In this document: piece after piece, positions 1 to 7,309 of the stretch
How positions within the stretch are numbered: position 1 is the stretch's first letter
Layout of the letters: every line of letters starts with the position of its first letter
Origin: Arachidicoccus soli
GTDB taxonomy: Bacteria; Bacteroidota; Bacteroidia; Chitinophagales; Chitinophagaceae
Assembly (NCBI RefSeq): GCF_003600625.1
Contig: NZ_CP032489.1
Span: 1-64,000 of the forward strand
DNA: 64,000 nucleotides
Direction: 5' to 3'
The notes under the pieces: generated by a model
The model's input: only the letters and a program-made list of their open reading frames with translations
The model's database searches: none
Told to the model about the DNA's origin: nothing
Made by a program: the position numbers and the translations under genes

Positions 1-125
1 AGCTCGCTAAACACGATGAGGTCTGCATTCTGCGCTTTCGCTATTTTTACAGCTTCAATTATTTTTGTTGTGTTTGCCTCAAAATTGCCGATATGATAAT
101 TCTGTTGCGCTAAGAATATTTTCAT
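1..125 (-). CDS. nadE: NAD+ synthase, N-terminal fragment (window edge)
   Basis: The first 41 residues are visible on the minus strand, beginning MKIFLAQQNYHIGNFEANT and ending ...NADLIVFSE at the window edge. This matches the start of the nitrilase-type glutaminase domain of glutamine-dependent NAD+ synthetase, which feeds ammonia to the C-terminal synthetase domain for deamido-NAD+ amidation. The LIVFSE segment is where the catalytic Glu of the nitrilase superfamily lies. The rest of the gene is outside the window, so another nitrilase-superfamily amidase cannot be fully excluded. Confidence 0.7.
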   Translation of the reverse strand, partial: MKIFLAQQNYHIGNFEANTTKIIEAVKIAKAQNADLIVFSE

Positions 126-251
126 ATTTCAAAAGTAAATGAAATTGACTATTTAAATAAGGGGAAGAATGATTTTAAGGAAATAAAAAAACCATGAACA
201 TTTAAGTCCATGGTTCATCATCATTGTGGTTGTTATTCAGAGTTTCAAACT

Positions 252-842
252 TTATTTAGTCTCAAAAGTTGTTGAACATGGCTGCCTTAGTAAGGGAGAT
301 ACAAATGTAATTGTATAAGTACCTCTTGGAACTTTTGAAAAATCTAATGTCTTTTGAAATTGTAAATCATTGCCAGAAATTGTTTGAACAAGATTACCGT
401 TGTTGTCATATATATTTAAAGACACGGTTGCTAGTTGTTCATTGTTATAGAAAACATTTACTTTGTTGTCATTTCTTTTTACAAAAATGGGTTTCAACAA
501 TAAATCTTTTTCTGCAGAAATATTCAAATCGTGCAAGTTTTTAATAATTGAAATTGCTTTTGTCGTATTACCCGTTTCAATTTTTATAAAATATTGACCA
601 TCTGGTACTGAGCTAAAATCTAGATTTTTAACCGTTCCTTCAGGTAAGTTATTTGTGTAATATAGCACTGTGCCATTTACATCCATAATTGAAATAGCTT
701 CACGAAGATTGTCGTTGTTAACGGTAATCGTTACCATTTCATTGTTTGCGTTGTTGATATCGACATTGATATCACTTGCTTTTGCTAGGACAGCAGTAAA
801 TGTAAATACTGCAATCATTAAATAGCTTATTATCTTTTTCAT
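252..842 (-). CDS. secreted protein with two sorting-domain-like repeats
   Basis: This 196-residue protein has a clear signal peptide (residues 1-22, MKKIISYLMIAVFTFTAVLA, then KASD). The mature part holds two similar beta-rich units of about 80 residues. Each has the pattern (I/L)xVxNNDNLxxxxxxIYDxNGxLV...LDFSxVPxGxYxIxI, seen around residues 35-95 and 120-190. This resembles Por-type (type IX) sorting-domain or DUF3244-like folds of Bacteroidota. No enzymatic motif is visible and the function is unknown. It stands alone, divergent from the AraC regulator gene, with a -7 element at 874-881. It could be a small cell-surface or periplasmic protein. Confidence 0.7.
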   Translation of the reverse strand: MKKIISYLMIAVFTFTAVLAKASDINVDINNANNEMVTITVNNDNLREAISIMDVNGTVLYYTNNLPEGTVKNLDFSSVPDGQYFIKIETGNTTKAISIIKNLHDLNISAEKDLLLKPIFVKRNDNKVNVFYNNEQLATVSLNIYDNNGNLVQTISGNDLQFQKTLDFSKVPRGTYTITFVSPLLRQPCSTTFETK

Positions 843-873
843 TTTCTTCTTTTTATTATAATTTATTCTGATG

Positions 874-881
874 CAAAGGTA
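874..881 (-). promoter_or_regulatory. -7 element for the secreted-protein gene
   Basis: On the minus strand this reads TACCTTTG, matching the Bacteroidota TAnnTTTG -7 consensus, 31 bp upstream of the start codon at 842. No good TTTG -33 element is seen at the expected distance, so only half of the promoter is supported. Confidence 0.45.
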
Positions 882-1013
882 AAGCTGCTTTTAACGAGAT
901 TAAACATCAATTTAATCCAAAATGTGTGGTATTTTGTTTAATAATTGTTAGTTTTGCATTTATATAGAGTAATATAATGCACATGTATGTTAGTTTAGTG
1001 TAAATTTATTATT

Positions 1014-1916
1014 ATGAAATCATTATTAAGACCAGTTTTTGAAAGTATTAAACCTGCATTTGGCAGTTCCTTTTTATATAAGCGGTTTGGTGAAAATTTT
1101 TCAAATCCCAATGATTCTGTATGGCATTATCATCCGGAATTAGAGATTGTTTATGTAAACAGAAGTGGTGGACAAAGGCAAATTGGTAGTCATCTTTCTC
1201 ATTATAAACATGGGGATTTGGTGTTGATTGGAAGTAATTTGCCTCATTGCGGTTTTGCTGGAAAACTAAAAGAGGGCCAACGCGAAACAGTTATTCAATG
1301 GAATAATGATGTCTTTGGGAAAACATTTTTTGACGTTCCGGAAATGCGGAATGTAAAGGTATTATTTGAAAAAGCTTTGAATGGTATTATCTTTCATGAA
1401 GAAGATAAAAGAAAGATAGGTGCAAAAATTGAGGCGATGGAACATTTGAATAACTATCAAAGAATGCTTGCATTGCTCGAGGTTTTTGGCCTAATGGCAG
1501 CATCGGAAAACTATACTATTCTTAATGCGGGTGGATTTTTGTTAGAAACGAAGGTGGAAGATCAGCAAAGAATAAATTTGGTTTTTAATTTTGTAAAAGA
1601 AAACTTTAATGAAGAGATTTCTTTGGATAATATTTCTCATTATATCAATATGACAGCTTCTTCCTTTTGTAAATATTTTAAAAAAATCACTGGGAAAACC
1701 TTTGTTCAGTTCCTAACTGAATATCGATTGGTGTATGCAGCAAAACTACTGTACGAGAGCAATATGGGCATTTCTGAAATTTGCTATGAAAGCGGTTTTA
1801 ATAACTACAGTCATTTTACAAAAAAGTTTAAAGAGCATTTTAAGAAAACTCCACTCAATTATAGAAATGAGATAAAGGTTGCAATATCGAATACTATAGA
1901 GCACTCTGTTTATTAA
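1014..1916 (+). CDS. AraC-family transcriptional regulator with cupin sensor
   Basis: The protein has 300 residues. An N-terminal cupin-like domain includes HYHPELE at 38-44 (the usual ligand or metal-binding His/Glu pattern) and a GDLVLIGSNLPH segment. The C-terminal AraC/XylS domain, about residues 185-290, carries two helix-turn-helix motifs, the second in the form GISEICYESGFNNYSHFTKKFK. Such proteins usually regulate sugar-utilisation genes, but the target is unknown. The stop codon overlaps the stop of the converging nuoN tail (originally intact nuoN). The last 163 codons lie in a 582-bp segment duplicated at 5337-5918, so a second copy of the DNA-binding domain exists downstream of the insertion element. 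Confidence 0.88.
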   Translation: MKSLLRPVFESIKPAFGSSFLYKRFGENFSNPNDSVWHYHPELEIVYVNRSGGQRQIGSHLSHYKHGDLVLIGSNLPHCGFAGKLKEGQRETVIQWNNDVFGKTFFDVPEMRNVKVLFEKALNGIIFHEEDKRKIGAKIEAMEHLNNYQRMLALLEVFGLMAASENYTILNAGGFLLETKVEDQQRINLVFNFVKENFNEEISLDNISHYINMTASSFCKYFKKITGKTFVQFLTEYRLVYAAKLLYESNMGISEICYESGFNNYSHFTKKFKEHFKKTPLNYRNEIKVAISNTIEHSVY

Positions 1917-2008
1917 AAGTATAAGAAGTTCAAGATTATTTGTGGAAATGCACCAATCAATATAACCAAAAGTGCTAAGGCTACTATAAGTATTTTGTAT
2001 GTTTTGCT
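1427..2008. repeat. 582-bp direct repeat, left copy (long target duplication)
   Basis: Read base by base, this segment is identical to 5337-5918. Identity stops exactly at the ends of the insertion element: position 1426 differs from 5336 and position 2009 from 5919. It contains the 3' part of the AraC gene (1427-1916) plus the last 96 bp of the complex I gene nuoN on the opposite strand. The simplest reading is a very long target-site duplication made by the IS1634-family element between the copies. Members of that family are known for long, variable-length duplications. Confidence 0.93.
1913..2008 (-). pseudogene. 3'-terminal fragment of nuoN (duplicated)
   Basis: The last 31 codons and the stop of nuoN are present here as part of the left copy of the 582-bp repeat. 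There is no start and no upstream coding part because the insertion element begins at 2009. The intact gene is at 5823-7244. The fragment is a by-product of the target duplication and is not expected to be functional. Confidence 0.88.
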
Positions 2009-2074
2009 CCTGACTTTGACACCATAGTTTTTATTTAATTTATAATCGTCTGGTAATTAGATAAATGTGTTTTA

Positions 2075-2098
2075 TGGGACACCCAAATGGGTGTCCCA
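2075..2098 (+). promoter_or_regulatory. hairpin in the leader of the IS1634-type transposase
   Basis: Arms TGGGACACCC (2075-2084) and GGGTGTCCCA (2089-2098) pair perfectly around an AAAT loop, just upstream of the likely start codon at 2124. An alternative ATG at 2067 lies before it. Such leader hairpins in insertion sequences can block read-through transcription or hide the ribosome site when transcribed from outside. They could also be subterminal transposase-binding sites, since one arm is repeated near the right end. Confidence 0.5.
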
Positions 2099-2123
2099 GC
2101 CTATTAAAGATTACTTTTGTGGC

Positions 2124-3536
2124 ATGTTTGTACGAAAAAAATCCAATGCCAGCGGTATCGTTAGTGTACAGGTTATCGATAAAAGCCATGGCAATTATCA
2201 GGTCGTTAAAACAATTGGTAGCAGCGCTGATGCAGTAGAAGTCCAATCTCTTTATTTAAAAGGGAAAAGATGGATTGAAGCTCACCTGGGACAGCAAGAT
2301 ATGTTCAATCAAGCTGACCAGGCGCAAGAGGAAAAGCAGGTTGTCGAATATTTATTCTCCAACATTGAAAGCGTTTTAATCAATGGGACACAATTGATAT
2401 TGGAGAAGGTATTCAAATCTGTGGGCTTTGATAAGCTCGGTGATGATGTTTTAAAACATTTGGTTACCGCCCGATTGAGTCAGCCTTTGAGTAAGTCGGC
2501 AACTGTGACTTATTTGAAGGATCATTTTGATGAAGATCTCCATTATCAAAAGATATACCGGTACATGGATAAGCTTTATAATACAAAGCAGGAAGAAATT
2601 CAGAGAATCAGCGTGGACCATAGCCGCAAAGTACTGGGGGATGAAATTGGTCTATTGTTTTATGACGTAACTACTTTATATTTTGAAACAGATCATAGTG
2701 ATGACCTAAGAGAAAGAGGCTTTTCAAAAGACGGCAAACATGCTCAACCACAGGTAGTGCTTGGTTTACTTGTCAGCCGGGGAGGTTACCCCCTATCTTA
2801 TTCAATTTTTAATGGCGCACAATATGAAGGCCGCACAATGCTCCCGATTGTGGAGGACTTTGTCACACGGTTTAAATTAAATGATTTTGTCATTGTCGCT
2901 GACTCTGGTTTAATGAATAAGAAAAATAAAGATCTCTTGAATTCCGCCGGCTACAAATACATTTTAGGTGCAAGAATAAAAAACGAATCCGAAAAGACCA
3001 AGGATTGGATTTTGTCATTAAACAAATCAGATGGTATATTTAATGAGAAGAAAATAAAGGGGACAAGACTTATCGTCGGTTATTCATCCAAAAGGGCGAA
3101 GAAAGATAAATATAACCGGGACAAAGGCATAAAGCGATTAGAAGCTGCCTATAAAAGTGGCAAGGTCACCAAAGACCACATCAACAAACGTGGGTACAAT
3201 AAGTTCCTGGAAATATCCCAGGATATAAAAGTCACCATAAGCCAAGAGAAGATCAAGGAAGATGAAAGATGGGATGGATTGAAAGGTTATATAACCAACA
3301 CCGATCTGCCAGCCATGGAAGTTTATGAACAATATAATGGATTGTGGGTGATAGAAAACGCCTTTCGAGTGACCAAAGGAACCATAGAGCTGCGCCCTAT
3401 GTTCCATTTTACTCCAAAGAGAATTGAGGCCCACGTAACTATCTGTTTTGTGGCGTTTAAGGTATATAAGGAATTAGAGCGTATCCTAAAATTGAAGGGG
3501 ATTAATTTAAGCTATAACCCTAAAAGAATTAGGTAA
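2124..3536 (+). pseudogene. IS1634-family transposase, C-terminus cut off by nested IS
   Basis: This is a DDE transposase of the IS4/IS1634 type. Acidic residues are visible as D181 (LLFYDVTT), D260 (IVADSGL) and E411 (YNGLWVIENAFRVTK, counted from the start at 2124). The native frame stops being colinear at 3511, where the nested element begins. The remaining residues (YNPKRIR) are read from that element's inverted repeat. The missing last 46 codons continue at 5156-5297 in the same frame once the nested element and one TTTAAG copy are removed, giving about 509 residues. I chose ATG 2124 (MFVRKKSN...) because family members start this way; ATG 2067 would add 19 residues that include the hairpin. 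Confidence 0.85.
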
Positions 3537-5149
3537 TCGAGGTCAATAAGATGTAGAGAAATAATAGGAAATACTTGTTTTCTATTATTTTTTTCTTTTA
3601 TTTTGTATTACCTAAATAGGTTATAATGAAAAAAGCAACAAAACCTACAAGTTCCCACCCGCAATGGGTAACTAAACACAAGCAATCGGGAACGGAGATA
3701 AAAAAAATCAATGGCAGGTATTACCTGTATGCAGTAACTTCCAGATACGATAAATCAATCGGCAGGGCAAAGAAAATATCATTAGGTATATTAGGCAGTA
3801 TCAGCGAAACAGAAGGGTTTATACCATCAGAGAAGAAATCTTTGCGTGAAAAAGCCGGTAAAACCTATTGCGGCAAAGAAGCTTTCGCCGTAGAATACGG
3901 TTATGCCTTCTGGCTTATGGCCTTATTGGAAGATGCAAATATTTTACCCCGGCTTCAAACACTATTTCCCGATTTATGGCAATTTATTGTTTCAATGGTT
4001 TATTGCCGTACAGCTTATCAAAGCCCTTTAAAAAACGTTCCTTTTCATCTGGAGCACGCTGACATTTGCCAACAACTCGGATGGGAAATATCTTTAAGCG
4101 ATCAAAAGATGAGTGATTTTCTTTTTAATCTCGGTACTAAAGAAGCCTCCATTCACGCCTATTTAGAACCGTCAAAGAAGAACCGTACCTGCGTATTGGT
4201 AGATGCGACAGATATTGTCAGTCATTCTAAGAATATACCCATTGTAGAAAAAGGATATAACGCCCGAATGGATTTTAGCCCTCAGTTTGTCTTACTGTAC
4301 TTATATGATGCAGCCACACTCCAACCCTTATATTACCGTATTATTCCTGGGAACATCAGAGAAGTAACCGCCATGAAGAACACCATAGCTGCCAGCGGCA
4401 TCCAGCAATGTATATTTATAGCGGATAAAGGATTTTTCAGCGAAAACAATATAGCGTCTTTAGAAGCAGCCCAATTGCAGTACATTATCCCTTTAAGAAG
4501 AGGCAACAAGCACATTGCTTACAATGAGTTGAAGGATATAGAACTGGGCGACAATCATTTTGAATACGCAAAACGGCATATATTCTTTACCACCCCCTCT
4601 CCAACAGCAGCAGGCAGGACAGTTTGCCTTTATTTGGACGGTATGCTCAAAGAGCAGGAAAAGAATGATTATTTATCAAGAATAAGTTCTGTCCCCGAAT
4701 ATTATGACAAGGAGGACTTTAAAAATAAAGTCGGCAGAATGGGAACACTTGGAATTATACATAATACTTCCATGAATGCCGAAGATATTTATCTTGAATA
4801 CAAGCAAAGAGGAGATATAGAGCAGTTCTTTGACCAGCTCAAAAACACATTATCTGCATCTTCCTCTTACATGCAGCGGGAAGAATCATTGAAGGGCTGG
4901 ATGTTCATTAACCATATCAGCATGGAGGTTATTTACAAAATCTATCAAATGTTAAAAACCACACCACTCAATAAAAAACAAAACCTCAACCATAAATACT
5001 CCATCGCAGATACAATAGCGCATATGAAAACAATTAAGAAAATAAGATTCTCTCAAAATGAATTCATCATTACGGAAACCGATAAAATGACCAGAATATT
5101 ATTGGATAAACTGAAAATTTCTATTACCTAAAATTCTTTAGGGTTATAG
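3512..5149 (+). mobile_element. nested IS4-superfamily insertion sequence
   Basis: This is a complete 1638-bp element inserted in the 3' part of the IS1634-type transposase gene. Imperfect terminal inverted repeats of about 26 bp begin CTATAACCC at 3512 and end GGGTTATAG at 5149. A 6-bp target duplication TTTAAG flanks it (3506-3511 and 5150-5155). Removing the element plus one TTTAAG restores the host transposase frame exactly, which fixes the boundaries. It carries one intact transposase gene, so it may still be mobile. Confidence 0.9.
3626..5131 (+). CDS. transposase of the nested IS (IS4 superfamily, DDE)
   Basis: The protein has 501 residues and cuts and rejoins DNA at the element's own ends. 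The DDE triad is visible as D193 (VLVDATD), D267 (IFIADKGFFS) and E399. E399 sits inside a textbook Y-x2-R-x3-E-x6-K signature (YKQRGDIEQFFDQLK, residues 392-406) of the IS4 superfamily. The N-terminal 100 residues resemble the KxGxxYxY segment common in IS1634-like transposases. The stop codon lies inside the right inverted repeat. The gene is intact and full length. Confidence 0.9.
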   Translation: MKKATKPTSSHPQWVTKHKQSGTEIKKINGRYYLYAVTSRYDKSIGRAKKISLGILGSISETEGFIPSEKKSLREKAGKTYCGKEAFAVEYGYAFWLMALLEDANILPRLQTLFPDLWQFIVSMVYCRTAYQSPLKNVPFHLEHADICQQLGWEISLSDQKMSDFLFNLGTKEASIHAYLEPSKKNRTCVLVDATDIVSHSKNIPIVEKGYNARMDFSPQFVLLYLYDAATLQPLYYRIIPGNIREVTAMKNTIAASGIQQCIFIADKGFFSENNIASLEAAQLQYIIPLRRGNKHIAYNELKDIELGDNHFEYAKRHIFFTTPSPTAAGRTVCLYLDGMLKEQEKNDYLSRISSVPEYYDKEDFKNKVGRMGTLGIIHNTSMNAEDIYLEYKQRGDIEQFFDQLKNTLSASSSYMQREESLKGWMFINHISMEVIYKIYQMLKTTPLNKKQNLNHKYSIADTIAHMKTIKKIRFSQNEFIITETDKMTRILLDKLKISIT

Positions 5150-5155
5150 TTTAAG

Positions 5156-5297
5156 TGTAGATAAAGTCCTAAATATAGCAAAAACGATCACAACAATTAA
5201 AGTGCGGTTACCGAAAAGCGATACTGTGATGACTAAAACCATGCTGCTTACCCCAAGGCATCAATCAATAGCAGATCTAATATATTATGACATTTGA
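5156..5297 (+). pseudogene. C-terminal piece of the IS1634-type transposase
   Basis: Downstream of the nested element the frame reads VDKVLNIAKTITTIK ... LIYYDI and then TGA. This is the usual tail of IS1634-family transposases. It joins in frame to the segment ending at 3511 when the nested element and one 6-bp duplication are removed. On its own it has no start signal. Confidence 0.85.
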
Positions 5298-5826
5298 TAA
5301 TGTATTGTTTCGGGGTGTCCCAGTGTCAAAGTCAGGAATTGAGGCGATGGAACATTTGAATAACTATCAAAGAATGCTTGCATTGCTCGAGGTTTTTGGC
5401 CTAATGGCAGCATCGGAAAACTATACTATTCTTAATGCGGGTGGATTTTTGTTAGAAACGAAGGTGGAAGATCAGCAAAGAATAAATTTGGTTTTTAATT
5501 TTGTAAAAGAAAACTTTAATGAAGAGATTTCTTTGGATAATATTTCTCATTATATCAATATGACAGCTTCTTCCTTTTGTAAATATTTTAAAAAAATCAC
5601 TGGGAAAACCTTTGTTCAGTTCCTAACTGAATATCGATTGGTGTATGCAGCAAAACTACTGTACGAGAGCAATATGGGCATTTCTGAAATTTGCTATGAA
5701 AGCGGTTTTAATAACTACAGTCATTTTACAAAAAAGTTTAAAGAGCATTTTAAGAAAACTCCACTCAATTATAGAAATGAGATAAAGGTTGCAATATCGA
5801 ATACTATAGAGCACTCTGTTTATTAA
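5287..5826 (+). pseudogene. truncated AraC-type gene with start inside the IS end
   Basis: This is the right copy of the duplicated 3' part of the AraC regulator gene, lacking its cupin domain. It remains open through the end of the insertion element, so an ATG at 5287, overlapping the last transposase codons, gives a 179-residue ORF. About 17 residues come from the IS end (starting MTFDNVLF), followed by AraC residues from about 138 to 300, including both helix-turn-helix motifs. It is a duplication by-product, but if translated it would be a sensor-less DNA-binding domain identical to that of the intact regulator. No experimental sign of expression can be read from sequence. Confidence 0.75.
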
Positions 5827-5918
5827 AAGTATAAGAAGTTCAAGATTATTTGTGGAAATGCACCAATCAATATAACCAAAAGTGCTAAGGCTACTATAAG
5901 TATTTTGTATGTTTTGCT
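5337..5918. repeat. 582-bp direct repeat, right copy
   Basis: Identical at every base to 1427-2008. It holds the truncated AraC copy (5337-5826) and the 3' end of the intact nuoN. It starts immediately after the inverted repeat of the IS1634-type element. The lack of any difference between the copies suggests a recent insertion. Confidence 0.93.
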
Positions 5919-7244
5919 TATTTCAAATTTAAAAGTCACCGTTCCTTCTTTGAAATACATGGATTGTATAACACGGAAATAATAAAAAGAACTGATTGCT
6001 GCAAACACAACACCTACAATCGCAACCCAAACATATCCATGTATTTGTATTACGGAAGCCAGCATATAATATTTTGCAAAGAAACCGGCTGTTAAAGGAA
6101 TTCCGGCTAGGGATAATAAAAATATTGCATTTGCAAATGCTAAGGCCGGATGTGATTTTGACATACCCTTATACCCTTCTAAGCTGTAATCTTCCATTTT
6201 TGCCAAGGTTGCAAAAAGGCCAATAGTTGCAAACCCATAAGCCACAGTGTATAATAAAATACCTTCATAAGCCGTAGGATTTAAACTTAGTAATGCGAAC
6301 ATCATAAAACCCGCTTGTGCAATTGAAGAGTAAGCAAGCATGCGTTTAACGCTTTGTTGAAAAATAGCTGTAATATTCCCGAATAGCAACGTAGCTATAA
6401 TGATAATGGTAAACAACATTTTCCAGTCAACACCAATAGCGGCATTTTCCAGAATACTCGTTTCTCCTGAACGCACAGCAAACAAACGGATAAATGCAAT
6501 AAAGGCTCCGGCTTTTACTACGGTAGCCATAAAAGAAGTAAATACACTTGGAGAACCATCGTAAATATCAGGGGCCCAAAAATGAAATGGTGCTGCTGAA
6601 ACCTTGAAACACAGAGAAGCGAGTAAAAGTATCATACCTGCAACATCCAAAAACGCAAGAGGTTTGTTGCCCTTTGCTAAACCAGCTATTACAGAGGGTG
6701 TATGATCTAAGAAAAAACTCCCGGTGCCCCCATATATCAAAGCAATTCCCATTAGCATAATCCCTGTGGAGAATGCGCCCATTAAAAAATACTTTAAGGA
6801 AGCTTCATTGCTTTTTAGATTAAGTTTTCTAGAACCGGTAAGAATGTATAATGGAATAGACATAATTTCTATACCAATAAATAGCATTAACAAGCTATTG
6901 AATGATGTCAATATAAAAATGCCACAGAGTACAAAAAATATTAAAGCAAAATATTCCGCAATATAATTCCCGACACGATCAATTTCTGAACCGGAAACTG
7001 CAGTATAAACAATGGTGCAGATAATCGCCAATGTATTGAAGTATAAACCAAACTTATCAAACTTCAACATGTCGTATAAAGGTATTTGAAACACAGGTTG
7101 CCCGTATGTTTCTGAAATATTGGCAATCAGCAAAATAATTAAACCAATAAGTGCAACGATTTTATAAGATTTTGTATTCTTTACAAATGCGCTGCAAAAC
7201 ATCATTACTACACCTAATATTGCTGACAGTATGATTGCGTTCAT
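5823..7244 (-). CDS. nuoN: NADH-quinone oxidoreductase subunit N
   Basis: This 473-residue polytopic membrane protein has about 14 predicted helices and is one of the three antiporter-like, proton-pumping subunits of respiratory complex I. Family features visible are LFIGIEIMSIPLYIL (the conserved Glu in helix 5), FKVSAAPFHFWAPDIYDGSP, and a lysine-bearing helix VKRMLAYSSIAQAGFM. It is the last gene of the nuo operon, 65 bp after nuoM. Its 3' end overlaps the stop of the (now truncated) AraC copy, and the last 96 bp lie in the 582-bp duplication, which left this copy complete. Confidence 0.95.
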   Translation of the reverse strand: MNAIILSAILGVVMMFCSAFVKNTKSYKIVALIGLIILLIANISETYGQPVFQIPLYDMLKFDKFGLYFNTLAIICTIVYTAVSGSEIDRVGNYIAEYFALIFFVLCGIFILTSFNSLLMLFIGIEIMSIPLYILTGSRKLNLKSNEASLKYFLMGAFSTGIMLMGIALIYGGTGSFFLDHTPSVIAGLAKGNKPLAFLDVAGMILLLASLCFKVSAAPFHFWAPDIYDGSPSVFTSFMATVVKAGAFIAFIRLFAVRSGETSILENAAIGVDWKMLFTIIIIATLLFGNITAIFQQSVKRMLAYSSIAQAGFMMFALLSLNPTAYEGILLYTVAYGFATIGLFATLAKMEDYSLEGYKGMSKSHPALAFANAIFLLSLAGIPLTAGFFAKYYMLASVIQIHGYVWVAIVGVVFAAISSFYYFRVIQSMYFKEGTVTFKFEISKTYKILIVALALLVILIGAFPQIILNFLYF

Positions 7245-7309
7245 AATTCTATATTAATTCAAAATTCTAATGTAAAATTCAAAAATGTTTTAACCCCCTT
7301 GGTCATTTC

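Larger units (their letters stand above)
2009..5336 (+). mobile_element. IS1634-family insertion sequence, interrupted by a nested IS
   Basis: The ends are a perfect 14-bp inverted repeat, CCTGACTTTGACAC at 2009-2022 and its complement at 5323-5336. The element is 3328 bp as it stands. Without the nested element (1638 bp) and one 6-bp duplication it would be 1684 bp with a single transposase gene of about 509 codons, normal for the IS1634 family. It is flanked by 582-bp direct repeats. A 10-bp-stem hairpin lies near the left end, and the 11-mer GGGTGTCCCAG recurs near the right end (5313-5323). Its transposase is broken, so it should be unable to move by itself. Confidence 0.9.

Noticed and set aside
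2009..5336. Composite transposon carrying cargo between two IS copies
   Set aside because: The two transposase genes belong to different elements, one nested in the other with its own target duplication; there is no cargo gene.
5337..5826. A second, independent AraC-type gene next to nuoN
   Set aside because: It is base-for-base identical to the 3' part of the gene at 1014-1916 and begins exactly at the insertion-element end, so it is a duplicated fragment and not a separate gene.
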